Shown: in pieces, positions 44,452-55,633 of the stretch
How positions within the stretch are numbered: position 1 is the stretch's first letter
How the letters are laid out: each line of letters starts with the position of its first letter
Assembly: GCF_900156535.1 (NCBI RefSeq)
Contig: NZ_FTNV01000002.1
Location: 124,001 to 188,000, forward strand
DNA length: 64,000 nt
Reading direction: 5' to 3'
DNA from: Roseovarius nanhaiticus
Lineage (GTDB): Bacteria; Pseudomonadota; Alphaproteobacteria; Rhodobacterales; Rhodobacteraceae
The notes under the pieces: model-generated
The model's input: only the letters and a program-made list of their open reading frames with translations
Database searches by the model: none
Told to the model about the DNA's origin: nothing
Position numbers and translations under genes: made by a program

Positions 44452-45500
44452 GTGTCCTCCTTGGCGCCGCAAACCGCGCAATCGCGGCGGCGCTCCGTCT
44501 TGATCCGGCGCGCGTCCGAATAGAGCGCGTCGTAGATGAAAAGAGTTCCGCGCAGCGGCGCGCCCGCTCCGGTGATCAGCTTGACCGCCTCGCCCGCCAT
44601 CATCGAACCGATGACGCCGGGCAGCGGCCCAATCACGCCCGCCTCGGCGCAGGACGGCGCAAGGCCCGCGGCGGGCACTTCGGGAAAGACGCAGGCATAG
44701 CAGGGCGCGCCCTCGGCCGGATCAAAGACGCTCAGCTGCCCTTCCCACTGCGTCAGCGCACCCGAAATCAGCGGCTTGCCCGCGGCAACGGCCATGCGGT
44801 TGACCAGATGGCGCGTCTCGGAATTGTCACAACCATCCAGCACCATGTCATAATCCGCGATCAGATCGGCGGAGATCTCTTCTGTCAGGCGGCGCTCGTA
44901 GGGGCGCACCGTGACATGCGGATTGAGTGCGCGCAGCGCTTCGGCGGCGGAATGCACCTTGGGCATGCCGATGTCGCGGTCACGGTGGATAACCTGACGT
45001 TGCAGGTTGGACAGATCGACGACATCGTCGTCGATCACCCCGATCGTGCCGACACCGGCGGCGGCCAGATAGGTCAGCGCCGGCGCACCCAATCCGCCCG
45101 CGCCGATGACCAGAACGCGCGCGTCCTTCAGCGCGCGCTGCCCCGGCCCGCCGACCTCGCGCAGGACGATGTGGCGCGCGTAGCGTTCCAGCTCGACATC
45201 CGAAAACGCGCCGCTTTGCTCTGGCGCGTCCCGCGCCTCGGCGGCCTCGGCGCGCCCGCGCACCCGGCGCAGACCCGCACGATAGGCAAGGATCAGCGCC
45301 GCCAGCCCGCCCAGCAGCAGCCACGGCGCCGCGCTCTCACCCGTCGCCACGCGCAGAGGGCTGCCCGCGGGCAATACCAGATGCAGCAGCACCACACCGA
45401 CCCAGAGCATGCCGATCATGGTCCAGCGCATTTGCCGCGGCGTTCCCAGAACGGCCCCGAGGCCCCAGAGAGCGCCCCCCAATATCAAAACGAAAAGCAT
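44448..45500 (-). CDS. ThiF/MoeB-type adenylyltransferase with membrane N-terminus
   Basis: 350 residues. Two or three hydrophobic segments occupy 1-75 ([20 protein letters not shown], then WTMIGMLWVGVVLLHLVLPA). A MoeB/ThiF E1 domain follows: ERYARHIVLREVGGPGQRAL, nucleotide motif VIGAGGLGAPALTYLAAAGVG (about 129-149), DDDVVDLSNLQRQ, a zinc CxxC (CYAC and CAVC) and PSCAEAGV near 273. It activates a small sulfur carrier such as MoaD or ThiS by adenylation. The membrane anchor is unusual. One base overlap with dut. Confidence 0.85.
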   Translation of the reverse strand: MLFVLILGGALWGLGAVLGTPRQMRWTMIGMLWVGVVLLHLVLPAGSPLRVATGESAAPWLLLGGLAALILAYRAGLRRVRGRAEAAEARDAPEQSGAFSDVELERYARHIVLREVGGPGQRALKDARVLVIGAGGLGAPALTYLAAAGVGTIGVIDDDVVDLSNLQRQVIHRDRDIGMPKVHSAAEALRALNPHVTVRPYERRLTEEISADLIADYDMVLDGCDNSETRHLVNRMAVAAGKPLISGALTQWEGQLSVFDPAEGAPCYACVFPEVPAAGLAPSCAEAGVIGPLPGVIGSMMAGEAVKLITGAGAPLRGTLFIYDALYSDARRIKTERRRDCAVCGAKEDT

Positions 45501-45958
45501 CAGCTGCGTCCCGTCGAGCCGAACCCGCCAACGCCGCGCGCCGTTTCGTCCAACGCGTCGGCTATTGAAAAGGACGCAAAGACGACTGGCGCAACCACCA
45601 TCTGCGCGATCCGCGCGCCGTGCGTAACCTCGAAAGGCGCGTCCCCGAGATTGATCAAAACAACGCCCAAAGGTCCGCGATAGTCGCTGTCGATCGTGCC
45701 GGGCGCATTCGCCACGGTCACCCCATGCCTCAGCGCCAAGCCCGAGCGCGGCCTGATCTGCACCTCATAGCCTTCGGGAATCGCCATCCTCAGACCAGTC
45801 GGGACCAGCGATCGTTCGCCTGGCGCCAACGACAACGCACCCCCGCCCTCGCCGAAATTGGCGCGCAGATCCGCGCCCGCCGCGCCCGCGCTCGCATAGG
45901 CGGGCAAACCGACCTCACGGTCAGCGGCCTCGTCCCAGCTCAGCGTTATCATCACCAT
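45500..45958 (-). CDS. dut: dUTP diphosphatase
   Basis: 152 residues, a trimeric dUTPase converting dUTP to dUMP. All five motifs are visible: [32 protein letters not shown] (with the catalytic Asp), GARIAQMVV and the C-terminal [10 protein letters not shown] second in-frame ATG at 45952 is possible. TGATG couples it to the ThiF-type gene. Confidence 0.95.
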   Translation of the reverse strand: MVMITLSWDEAADREVGLPAYASAGAAGADLRANFGEGGGALSLAPGERSLVPTGLRMAIPEGYEVQIRPRSGLALRHGVTVANAPGTIDSDYRGPLGVVLINLGDAPFEVTHGARIAQMVVAPVVFASFSIADALDETARGVGGFGSTGRS

Positions 45959-45967
45959 CCCGCTGAC

Positions 45968-45991
45968 CTTTCATTGTTCCAAAAATACTCA
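45968..45991 (+). repeat. Copy 1 of a short dispersed intergenic motif
   Basis: CTTTCATTGTTCC followed by AAAAATACTCA, between dut and mch. A second copy at 58566-58589 matches 21 of 24 bases. Similar strings ending in AAAATACTC recur between genes in Rhodobacteraceae, as I recall. Confidence 0.5.
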
Positions 45992-46050
45992 AGTCGCGCG
46001 GCCCGCCCGTGCGCGCCGCGGTCCAGAGCATAGCGCCGCACCCACGGATG

Positions 46051-47079
46051 TCACATCGGGATCAGCGCCCAATAGTCGAGATCGAGCAGAACCTCCGGCA
46101 AATAGCGCCCATCCCCGTCCCGGAGCGCGCCCGCCGCGCCACCTTTGGTCGCAACAAGGCGCAAGCGCAGCGCACCGATGCCCGGCACGGGCGTCTCGGC
46201 GCGGTCCAGCACTTCGCTCCAGGCGCGAACGGTGTCGCCCGCCGCGCAGGGGTTGGCATGCGCGCCGCCGTTCAGACCGACGATGATCTGCGCATTTGCC
46301 AGCCCGTTGAAGCTGAGCGCGCGCGCCATCGAGATGACATGGCCGCCGTAGATCAGGCGCCCTCCCTCGCGCGCCGTGCTGTCGAAATGCACCTTGGCCG
46401 TGTTCTGCCACAGGCGCGTGGCCAGCATATGCTCGGCCTCCTCGATGGTGACGCCGTCGACATGATCGATGACCTCGCCCACCGCATAATCGCCCCAGCG
46501 ATGCGGCTCGCCCGCAAGCGCAAAGTCATAGGAGCTGAAATCCAGTCCTTCGGGGATGACCAACTGGTCCGGCGTCAAGGCGGACGCAAGCTTGGGGATG
46601 ACCGTTTCGGGCGCGGGGGCCTCTACGTCGCGTTTGCGCACCATGACCCAGCGCACATATTCCAGCACCGCCTCACCGTGCTGGTTGGTCCCGCGCGTGC
46701 GCACCCAGACGACGCCGGATTTACCGTTCGAATTCTGTTTGAGGCCGATCACTTCCGATGTCGATCGCAGCGTGTCCCCCGGCCAGACGGGCGCCAGCCA
46801 GCGGCCCTCGGCATAGCCCAGATTGGCCAGCGCGTTTAGCGAAATATCCGGCACCGTCTTGCCGAAGACCGTGTGGAAGGCGATCAGATCATCCAAAGGC
46901 GACGATGCCAGCCCGCAGGACTGCGCGAAGGCATCCGACGAATAAAGAGCGTGCCGCGCGGGATAGAGCGCGTGGTAAAGCGCCCGCTCGCCCGCCCCGA
47001 CGGTGCGCGGCACCGCATGCGCGATCACCTCGCCAACGGTATAATCCTCAAAGAAGCGGCCCGGATTGGTCTTGCTCAT
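46051..47079 (-). CDS. mch: Mesaconyl-CoA hydratase (beta-methylmalyl-CoA dehydratase)
   Basis: 342 residues with two MaoC-type hotdog halves (about 10-165 and 190-340). FEDYTVGEVIAHAVPRTVGAGE opens the first; GDYAVGEVIDHVDGVTIEEAEHMLA and IYGGHVISMARALSFNGL are in the second. It interconverts mesaconyl-C1-CoA and beta-methylmalyl-CoA in the ethylmalonyl-CoA pathway used for acetate assimilation without isocitrate lyase. Synteny with mcl2 and the TCA genes supports the call. It is coupled to the DUF1737 gene by ATGA. Confidence 0.9.
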   Translation of the reverse strand: MSKTNPGRFFEDYTVGEVIAHAVPRTVGAGERALYHALYPARHALYSSDAFAQSCGLASSPLDDLIAFHTVFGKTVPDISLNALANLGYAEGRWLAPVWPGDTLRSTSEVIGLKQNSNGKSGVVWVRTRGTNQHGEAVLEYVRWVMVRKRDVEAPAPETVIPKLASALTPDQLVIPEGLDFSSYDFALAGEPHRWGDYAVGEVIDHVDGVTIEEAEHMLATRLWQNTAKVHFDSTAREGGRLIYGGHVISMARALSFNGLANAQIIVGLNGGAHANPCAAGDTVRAWSEVLDRAETPVPGIGALRLRLVATKGGAAGALRDGDGRYLPEVLLDLDYWALIPM

Positions 47080-47279
47080 TGCTCGCCCAGCTTGACGTCC
47101 GGCGTATAGACGCCGGGTGCATCTTTGATCACAGCCTGGCCGCAGCGCATCACGCCATTGGCCTCGTCATAGGCATAGGTGGGCGTGCCGTATAGCTCCC
47201 ATCCCTTGTTCAGGGCCTCGGTCACCTTGTGGCAGAATGCCGATGTGTCGTCGGCGCTCAGAAAGCGGTAAAGTTGCAT
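47076..47279 (-). CDS. DUF1737 domain protein
   Basis: 67 residues. MQLYRFLSADDTSAFCHKVT and the GWELYGTPTYAYD segment are DUF1737 hallmarks. No function is established. It sits between the NnrU-like gene and mch, overlapping mch by four bases, and is conserved in this position in relatives as far as I recall. Possibly a small regulator of the CoA-ester enzymes. Confidence 0.82.
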   Translation of the reverse strand: MQLYRFLSADDTSAFCHKVTEALNKGWELYGTPTYAYDEANGVMRCGQAVIKDAPGVYTPDVKLGEQ

Positions 47280-47306
47280 GTCGTCCTCGTCATCAAGATC
47301 CGAAGG

Positions 47307-47857
47307 TCAGCCGAAGGCTGGATACCCCAAGGCATAGTGGATGGCCACGATCACCGCGTAGACCACCAGTGTGGCCGCGATGGCGATGAATTCCTTCTTC
47401 ATCGGCTTGGCCGGCGGCGGTGTCCAATCGGGCTCGGCCCGGTTGATCACAATAACCTCGGCCACGGCCCAGGCCAGCAGCCCGCCGAAGAGGACGAAGG
47501 ACGCCGTGTCGCCATTGACCAGCAGATGCGCCAGCGCCCAGACCTTGACCGCGCCCAGCATCGGGTGGCGCATCTTGCGCGCCAGCGCGGTTTTCGCGCC
47601 CGACACGGCAAAGAGATAGACGGACAGCAGCATCAGCAGGTTATTGATGCCCACGGTGGCGGGATGGCGGCCCCAGAAGAATGCGCCATCGGCCATGCGA
47701 TAGCCGATCACCATCAAAATAACGCCGCCCAGAAGGATCAGCGTGATCGGCCCGCGGCCCTTGGCACCCATGCGCGCCCGAACGTCCGGCGCCAGCCGCT
47801 TGAAGAAATGCCCGCCGCTCCATAGCGCAAGACCGAGTATCAGAATCGCGAAGCCCA

Positions 47858-47861
<4 letters not shown>
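47307..47861 (-). CDS. NnrU family membrane protein, second copy
   Basis: 184 residues with five or six hydrophobic segments. It starts MMGFAILILGLALWSGGHFFKRL and carries KMRHPMLGAVKVWALAHLLVNGD, the NnrU/isoprenylcysteine-methyltransferase-like core. It is paralogous to the denitrification NnrU (29919-30587) but located with mch and mcl2, so a role in nitrogen oxide metabolism is not implied. ATGATG overlaps the mcl2 stop. Confidence 0.82.
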
Positions 47862-49876
<2,015 letters not shown>

Positions 49877-49899
49877 TCGTTCCTCTCTTCTCATTCAAG

Positions 49900-49928
49900 A
49901 AAGGCCCCGGCACAGTGCCGGGGCCTTT
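49900..49928 (+). terminator. Rho-independent terminator after mdh
   Basis: A 13-bp perfect stem (AAAGGCCCCGGCA with TGCCGGGGCCTTT) and a 3-base loop, ending in TTTT. It lies 24 bases after the mdh stop. Confidence 0.92.
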
Positions 49929-49981
49929 TGCATTTCGGCCTCCTGTCCCATGATTCCCTGTCTGAGCGCGCAATCGGTATA

Positions 49982-50012
49982 TGTGATCACACGATATTAG
50001 CCTGTGATCACA
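49982..50012. promoter_or_regulatory. Two TGTGATCACA operators upstream of sucC
   Basis: The perfect palindrome TGTGATCACA occurs at 49982-49991 and again at 50003-50012. Centres are exactly 21 bp apart, two helical turns, which would let two dimers bind on one DNA face. They lie 109-139 bases before sucC and after the mdh terminator. The sequence suits a GntR- or Crp-type regulator. I cannot name it. Confidence 0.7.
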
Positions 50013-50120
50013 AATGGCGGAATTTTGCCGCTTAAGCCGCAATCAGATACGAAAAGCGTTTAATACTTGGCAACGCTTCCATGTATAGGGATAGCGACAG
50101 ACCAAAAACGGGACAGTTTC

Positions 50121-51314
50121 ATGAACATCCACGAATATCAGGCCAAGGCCCTCTTGCGCTCTTACGGGGCGCCCGTGTCGGATGGCCGCGTCGTCTTGCG
50201 CGCCGAAGAGGCCAAGACAGCCGCCAGCGAAATGGACGGCCCCCTCTGGGTGGTCAAGGCGCAAATCCACGCAGGTGGCCGGGGCAAGGGCAAGTTCAAA
50301 GAGGCCGGCGCAGGTGAGGCAGGCGGCGTCCGTCTGGCCAAATCCGTCGAGGAAGCCGCCGAAGAGGCCAAGCGCATGCTGGGCCGCACATTGGTGACCA
50401 AGCAGACCGGCGACGCCGGCAAGCAGGTCAACCGCATCTATATCGAAGACGGCAGCGGCATCGAGACCGAGATGTATCTGGCGCTGCTCGTCGATCGCCA
50501 GACCAGCCGCGTCAGCTTTGTCGCATCGACCGAAGGCGGCATGGATATCGAGGAGGTGGCCGAAAATACGCCCGAGAAGATCCTCAGCTTCTCGGTGGAT
50601 CCGGCCACGGGCTATCAGGCCTTCCACGGCCGCCGCATCGCCTTCAACCTCGGACTGGAAGGGGCGCAGATCAAGCAATGCGTCGCGCTGATGGGCACGC
50701 TCTACAAGATGTTCGTCGAAAAAGACATGGAGATGCTCGAGATCAATCCGCTGATCGTGACCGACAAGGGCGATCTGAAATGCCTTGACGCCAAGATGAG
50801 CTTTGACGGCAACGCGATGTATCGCCACGGCGATATTGCGGATCTGCGCGACACGACCGAAGAGGACTCCAAGGAACTGGAAGCCTCCAAATATGATCTG
50901 AACTACATCGCCCTCGACGGCGAAATCGGCTGCATGGTCAACGGCGCGGGCCTTGCCATGGCCACGATGGACATCATCAAGCTCTACGGCGCCGAGCCTG
51001 CCAACTTCCTCGACGTAGGCGGCGGCGCGACCAAGGAGAAGGTGACGGAGGCGTTCAAGATCATCACCTCGGACCCGCAGGTCAAAGGCATCCTCGTCAA
51101 CATCTTCGGCGGCATCATGCGCTGCGACGTGATCGCCGAGGGCGTGGTCGCCGCGGTCAAGGAGGTCGGCCTCAAGGTGCCGCTGGTCGTGCGTCTGGAA
51201 GGAACCAATGTCGAGAAAGGCAAGGAGATCATCAACAATTCCGGTCTCGACGTGATTGCCGCGGATGACCTCAAGGACGGCGCCCAGAAGATCGTGAAGG
51301 CGGTAAAGGGATGA
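50121..51314 (+). CDS. sucC: Succinyl-CoA synthetase beta subunit
   Basis: 397 residues. [20 protein letters not shown] opens the ATP-grasp domain (1-240). The C-terminal ligase-CoA domain has [20 protein letters not shown] and [13 protein letters not shown], then [20 protein letters not shown]-forming step of the TCA cycle with SucD. The start at 50121 matches the family N-terminus; the ribosome site is weak. Confidence 0.97.
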   Translation: MNIHEYQAKALLRSYGAPVSDGRVVLRAEEAKTAASEMDGPLWVVKAQIHAGGRGKGKFKEAGAGEAGGVRLAKSVEEAAEEAKRMLGRTLVTKQTGDAGKQVNRIYIEDGSGIETEMYLALLVDRQTSRVSFVASTEGGMDIEEVAENTPEKILSFSVDPATGYQAFHGRRIAFNLGLEGAQIKQCVALMGTLYKMFVEKDMEMLEINPLIVTDKGDLKCLDAKMSFDGNAMYRHGDIADLRDTTEEDSKELEASKYDLNYIALDGEIGCMVNGAGLAMATMDIIKLYGAEPANFLDVGGGATKEKVTEAFKIITSDPQVKGILVNIFGGIMRCDVIAEGVVAAVKEVGLKVPLVVRLEGTNVEKGKEIINNSGLDVIAADDLKDGAQKIVKAVKG

Positions 51315-51610
51315 GCCAGGGGGCGGATTACACGCCCTTCCTGATAGGGCTGGGCCTTATTGGCTTGGGGCTTGCGGCACGGCGGGTCGAACCCGAGACG
51401 TTGCGCCTGCCGGAACCCTCCGCACGTCCCGACCTGCGTAACGTCCGCAGCGGCCGCGATGCCGCACGGGCCGCGCGCGACGGGCTTGCCGGCCTTTTGC
51501 CCCGCAACATCACCAAGTCGCTTGGGCGCACGATGATCCTGATGGGCGGCGCCCTGTTGATCATCCGCGCGCTCGACGAAATCGTGGACACAGACACAGC
51601 CGAATATTGA
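51311..51610 (+). CDS. Small membrane protein encoded between sucC and sucD
   Basis: 99 residues, ATG overlapping the sucC stop (ATGA). Two hydrophobic segments, about 10-24 ([13 protein letters not shown]) and 73-88 ([14 protein letters not shown]), flank an Arg-rich, Ala-rich loop ([19 protein letters not shown]). I do not recognise the family. Overlap with sucC indicates co-translation. Interrupting the otherwise universal sucCD pair is unusual and may mark a membrane-linked partner of the TCA enzymes. Confidence 0.65.
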   Translation: MSQGADYTPFLIGLGLIGLGLAARRVEPETLRLPEPSARPDLRNVRSGRDAARAARDGLAGLLPRNITKSLGRTMILMGGALLIIRALDEIVDTDTAEY

Positions 51611-51663
51611 TCGGCACGCCGAAGGCTTCTGGTCTGTCGGCAAACACAAAGGATGAATGAACG

Positions 51664-52545
51664 ATGGCCATTCTCATCGACGAAAACACCAAGGTGATCT
51701 GCCAAGGCCTCACCGGCTCGCAGGGAACCTTCCACACCGAGCAGGCGATTGCCTACGGCACCAAGATGGTCGGCGGCGTCACCCCCGGCAAAGGCGGCCA
51801 GACGCATCTGGATTTGCCGGTCTTCAACTCGGTCCACGAGGCCCGGCACGAGACCGAGGCGAATGCGAGCGTGATCTACGTGCCGCCGCCTTTCGCCGCC
51901 GATTCCATCCTCGAGGCGATCGACGCCGAGATGGAGCTGATCGTCTGCATCACCGAAGGCATCCCGGTGCTCGACATGATGCGCGTCAAGCGCGCGCTCG
52001 AAGGCTCGAAGTCGAAGCTGATCGGCCCCAACTGCCCCGGTGTCATCACGCCGGACGCCTGCAAGATCGGCATCATGCCCGGCCATATCCACAAGCGCGG
52101 CTCCTGCGGCGTTGTCAGCCGCTCGGGCACGCTGACCTACGAGGCGGTCAAGCAGACCTCGGATGTGGGCCTCGGCCAATCCACCTGCGTCGGCATCGGC
52201 GGCGACCCGATCAAGGGAACCGAGCATATCGACGTGCTGGAATGGTTCCTGGCCGATGACGAGACGCAGTCGATCATCATGATCGGCGAGATCGGCGGCA
52301 GCGCCGAAGAAGAGGCCGCGCAGTTCCTCGCCGACGAGAAGAAGAAGGGCCGCTGGAAGCCGACCGCTGGCTTCATCGCCGGCCGCACCGCCCCTCCGGG
52401 CCGCCGCATGGGCCACGCGGGCGCCATCGTCGCCGGCGGCAAGGGCGGCGCGGATGACAAGATCGAGGCGATGAAATCCGCCGGGATCGTCGTTGCCGAA
52501 AGCCCGGCGGGTCTTGGCGAGGCCGTGCTTGAGGCAATCGGCTAA
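51664..52545 (+). CDS. sucD: Succinyl-CoA synthetase alpha subunit
   Basis: 293 residues. The N-terminal CoA-binding Rossmann domain starts [20 protein letters not shown], and [21 protein letters not shown] follows. The phosphorylated His is in [15 protein letters not shown] (about 248-262). Partner of SucC, with 53 bases from the small membrane-protein gene. Confidence 0.97.
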   Translation: MAILIDENTKVICQGLTGSQGTFHTEQAIAYGTKMVGGVTPGKGGQTHLDLPVFNSVHEARHETEANASVIYVPPPFAADSILEAIDAEMELIVCITEGIPVLDMMRVKRALEGSKSKLIGPNCPGVITPDACKIGIMPGHIHKRGSCGVVSRSGTLTYEAVKQTSDVGLGQSTCVGIGGDPIKGTEHIDVLEWFLADDETQSIIMIGEIGGSAEEEAAQFLADEKKKGRWKPTAGFIAGRTAPPGRRMGHAGAIVAGGKGGADDKIEAMKSAGIVVAESPAGLGEAVLEAIG

Positions 52546-52602
52546 GCTTGATGCGGCCAGCGCGCCATATACATGGATGGGGATACCATCCACACCGGAC
52601 GG

Positions 52603-52622
52603 GGGCGGGTAATTGCCCGCCC
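52603..52622 (+). terminator. GC hairpin between sucD and sucA
   Basis: GGGCGGG (52603-52609) pairs with CCCGCCC (52616-52622) across a 6-base loop. A second small repeat, GGATGG/CCATCC, lies at 52575-52591. No U-run follows. Likely an attenuating or processing hairpin separating sucCD from sucAB messages. Confidence 0.5.
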
Positions 52623-52669
52623 GCGCCTTGTCTTAGACAATCTTGCCCCATGCCCTCCGAGGTAATCCA

Positions 52670-55630
52670 ATGACCGACCAATCCCCCAACGACCAGTTTC
52701 ATGCCTCCAGCTTCATGCAGGGGCATAACGCGGAATATCTCGAACAGCTTTATGCGCGCTATGCGAACGATCCGAATGCGGTCGACGAGGCGTGGCAGAA
52801 ATTCTTCAAAGAGATGGGCGACGATGATTCCGCCGTCACCGCCGAGGCGGCTGGCCCCTCATGGGCGCGTGCCGATTGGCCACCCATGCCGCAGGATGAT
52901 CTGACATCGGCCCTGACCGGCGAATACCCCGCCGAGCCCGAAGCCAAGGCGGTGGGCAAGAAACTGACCGAGAAGGCCAAGGAAAAGGGCGCCGAGGTCA
53001 GCGACGAGGCCATCAAGCGTGCCGTTCTGGACAGTGTCCGCGCGCTGATGCTGATCCGCGCCTACCGCATCCGCGGGCACCTGATTGCCGATCTCGATCC
53101 GCTGGGCCTGCGCGAGCAGCCCTTCCGCCCCGAGCTCGACCCCGAAAGCTATGGATTCACCGGCGAGGATTGGGATCGCCCGATCTTCATCGACAACGTG
53201 CTGGGACTGCAGATCGCGTCGATCCGCGAGATCCTTGGCATCGTGCGCCGCACCTATTGCGGCACTTTTGCGCTGCAATACATGCATATCTCGGATCCCG
53301 AGCAGGCCGGATGGCTGAAAGAGCGGATCGAGGGCTATGGCAACGAGATCAACTTCACCGAGGAAGGCCGCAAGGCGATCCTGAAAAAAATGGTCGAGGC
53401 CGAGGGCCTCGAGAAATACCTCCATGTGAAATACATGGGGACCAAGCGGTTCGGCCTTGATGGCGGCGAAAGCCTGATCCCCGCAATGGAGCAGATCATC
53501 AAGCGCGGCGGCTCACTTGGCGTCAAGGATATCGTCGTGGGCATGCCCCACCGGGGCCGCCTGTCGGTTCTGGCCAACGTCATGGGCAAGCCCTACCGCG
53601 CGATCTTCAACGAGTTTCAGGGCGGGAGCTTCAAGCCGGACGACGTGGATGGGTCGGGCGACGTGAAATATCACCTCGGCGCCAGTTCCGACCGCGAATT
53701 CGACGGCAACAAGGTGCACCTGTCGCTGACCGCGAACCCCAGCCATCTCGAGGCGGTAAACCCCGTCGTCCTGGGCAAGGTCCGCGCCAAGCAGGATCAG
53801 TTGAACGACACTGAACGCACACAGGTTCTGCCGATCCTGCTGCACGGCGACGCGGCCTTCGCGGGCCAGGGTGTCGTCGCCGAATGCTTTGGCCTGTCGG
53901 GCCTGCGCGGTCATCGCACCGGCGGCACGATGCATATCGTGGTGAACAACCAGATCGGGTTTACCACCGCACCCCATTTCAGCCGCTCCAGCCCCTACCC
54001 GACCGACATCGCCCTGATGGTCGAGGCGCCGATTTTCCACGTGAACGGCGATGACCCCGAGGCCGTGGTGCATGCCGCCAAGGTCGCCACGGAATATCGC
54101 CAGAAGTTCCAGAAAGATGTCGTGATCGACATCATCTGCTATCGCCGCTTTGGACATAACGAGGGCGACGAGCCCATGTTCACCAACCCGGTGATGTACA
54201 AAAAAATCAAGCAGCAAAAGACGACGCTGACCCTCTATACCGAGCGGTTGGTCAAGGATGGACTGATCCCCGAGGGCGAAGTCGAAGACATGAAGGACGC
54301 GTTTCAGTCCTTCCTCGCCGATGAGTTCGAGGCGGGGACCAATTACAAGCCGAACAAGGCCGACTGGCTGGACGGCAAGTGGTCCCATCTCGACCGCAAG
54401 GAAGAGGATTACCAGCGCGGCCAGACCGCCATCAAGGAAGAGACGTTCGCCCAGATCGGAACGGCCCTGAGCAAGGCACCCGACGGCTTTCCGATCCACA
54501 AGACAGTGCAGCGCATCCTCGACGCCAAGGCCAAGATGTTCGAAACCGGCGAGGGCTTCGACTGGGCCACGGGCGAGGCGCTGGCCTTCGGCTCGCTCTT
54601 GACCGAAGGGTTCCCGGTGCGTCTGTCCGGTCAGGACAGCACGCGCGGCACGTTCAGTCAGCGTCACTCGGCCCTCATCAATCAGGACGACGAAGAGCGG
54701 TACTACCCCCTCAACAATATCCGCGAGGGGCAGGCCCGTTACGAAGTCATCGACTCGATGCTCTCCGAATACGCGGTCCTCGGGTTCGAATATGGCTACA
54801 CGCTGGCCGAGCCGAACGCGCTCACGCTCTGGGAGGCACAGTTCGGCGATTTCGCCAATGGCGCGCAGATCATGTTCGACCAGTTCATCAGCTCGGGCGA
54901 AAGCAAATGGCTGCGCATGTCTGGTCTCGTCTGCCTTCTGCCGCATGGCTATGAGGGCCAAGGCCCGGAGCACTCCTCCGCGCGGCTGGAGCGGTTCCTG
55001 ACGATGTGCGGGCAGGATAACTGGATCGTTGCCAACTGCACGACCCCGGCCAACTATTTCCACATCCTGCGCCGGCAGCTCCACCGCACCTACCGCAAGC
55101 CGCTGATCCTGATGACGCCGAAATCGCTTTTGCGTCACAAGCTGGCCGTCTCGAAGGCCGAGGAGTTCACCGTCGGATCCAGCTTCCACCGCGTCCTGTG
55201 GGACGATGCGCAATATGGCAACTCGGACACCGAGCTGGTGGCCGATGACAAGATCAAGCGCGTCGTCATGTGCTCGGGCAAGGTCTATTACGATTTGCTG
55301 GAAGAGCGCGACAAGCGCGGCATCGACGATGTCTACCTGATGCGGTTCGAGCAGTTCTATCCCTTCCCCGCGCAATCTGCGGTGAAGGAGCTGGAGCGCT
55401 TCAAGCAGGCCGAGATGGTCTGGTGCCAGGAAGAGCCCAAGAACCAGGGCGCCTGGGCCTTCATCGAGCCCAATATCGAATGGGTGCTTGGCCGCATCGA
55501 CGCCAAGCACAAGCGCCCCGAATATGCGGGCCGCGCGGCTGCCGCTTCGCCCGCTACGGGCCTCGCCAGCCAGCACAAGAAGCAACAAGAAGCGCTCGTC
55601 GACGATGCGCTGACGATCAAAGGAAACTAA
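52670..55630 (+). CDS. sucA: 2-oxoglutarate dehydrogenase E1
   Basis: 986-residue thiamine-diphosphate enzyme. The short N-terminal E2-binding segment (SSFMQGHNAEYLEQLYARYA, about 13-32) is followed by GMPHRGRLSVLANV, the ThDP/Mg motif GDAAFAGQGVVAECFGLSG ending VVNNQIGF, and the transketolase-like half GYEGQGPEHSSARLERFLT. Oxidatively decarboxylates 2-oxoglutarate and transfers the succinyl group to SucB. GAGG precedes the ATG at 52670. Confidence 0.98.
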   Translation: MTDQSPNDQFHASSFMQGHNAEYLEQLYARYANDPNAVDEAWQKFFKEMGDDDSAVTAEAAGPSWARADWPPMPQDDLTSALTGEYPAEPEAKAVGKKLTEKAKEKGAEVSDEAIKRAVLDSVRALMLIRAYRIRGHLIADLDPLGLREQPFRPELDPESYGFTGEDWDRPIFIDNVLGLQIASIREILGIVRRTYCGTFALQYMHISDPEQAGWLKERIEGYGNEINFTEEGRKAILKKMVEAEGLEKYLHVKYMGTKRFGLDGGESLIPAMEQIIKRGGSLGVKDIVVGMPHRGRLSVLANVMGKPYRAIFNEFQGGSFKPDDVDGSGDVKYHLGASSDREFDGNKVHLSLTANPSHLEAVNPVVLGKVRAKQDQLNDTERTQVLPILLHGDAAFAGQGVVAECFGLSGLRGHRTGGTMHIVVNNQIGFTTAPHFSRSSPYPTDIALMVEAPIFHVNGDDPEAVVHAAKVATEYRQKFQKDVVIDIICYRRFGHNEGDEPMFTNPVMYKKIKQQKTTLTLYTERLVKDGLIPEGEVEDMKDAFQSFLADEFEAGTNYKPNKADWLDGKWSHLDRKEEDYQRGQTAIKEETFAQIGTALSKAPDGFPIHKTVQRILDAKAKMFETGEGFDWATGEALAFGSLLTEGFPVRLSGQDSTRGTFSQRHSALINQDDEERYYPLNNIREGQARYEVIDSMLSEYAVLGFEYGYTLAEPNALTLWEAQFGDFANGAQIMFDQFISSGESKWLRMSGLVCLLPHGYEGQGPEHSSARLERFLTMCGQDNWIVANCTTPANYFHILRRQLHRTYRKPLILMTPKSLLRHKLAVSKAEEFTVGSSFHRVLWDDAQYGNSDTELVADDKIKRVVMCSGKVYYDLLEERDKRGIDDVYLMRFEQFYPFPAQSAVKELERFKQAEMVWCQEEPKNQGAWAFIEPNIEWVLGRIDAKHKRPEYAGRAAAASPATGLASQHKKQQEALVDDALTIKGN

Positions 55631-55633
55631 GTC

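Noticed and set aside
43048-44523. A 491-codon plus-strand open frame opposite the M3 peptidase
   Set aside because: It is very Arg/Gln/His-rich and of low complexity, as expected for a shadow frame. The peptidase on the other strand has the HEFGH motif and a good ribosome site.
53513-55588. A 691-codon open frame antisense to sucA
   Set aside because: GC-rich codon usage of sucA leaves the opposite frame open. The translation has no recognisable domain, and sucA is certain.
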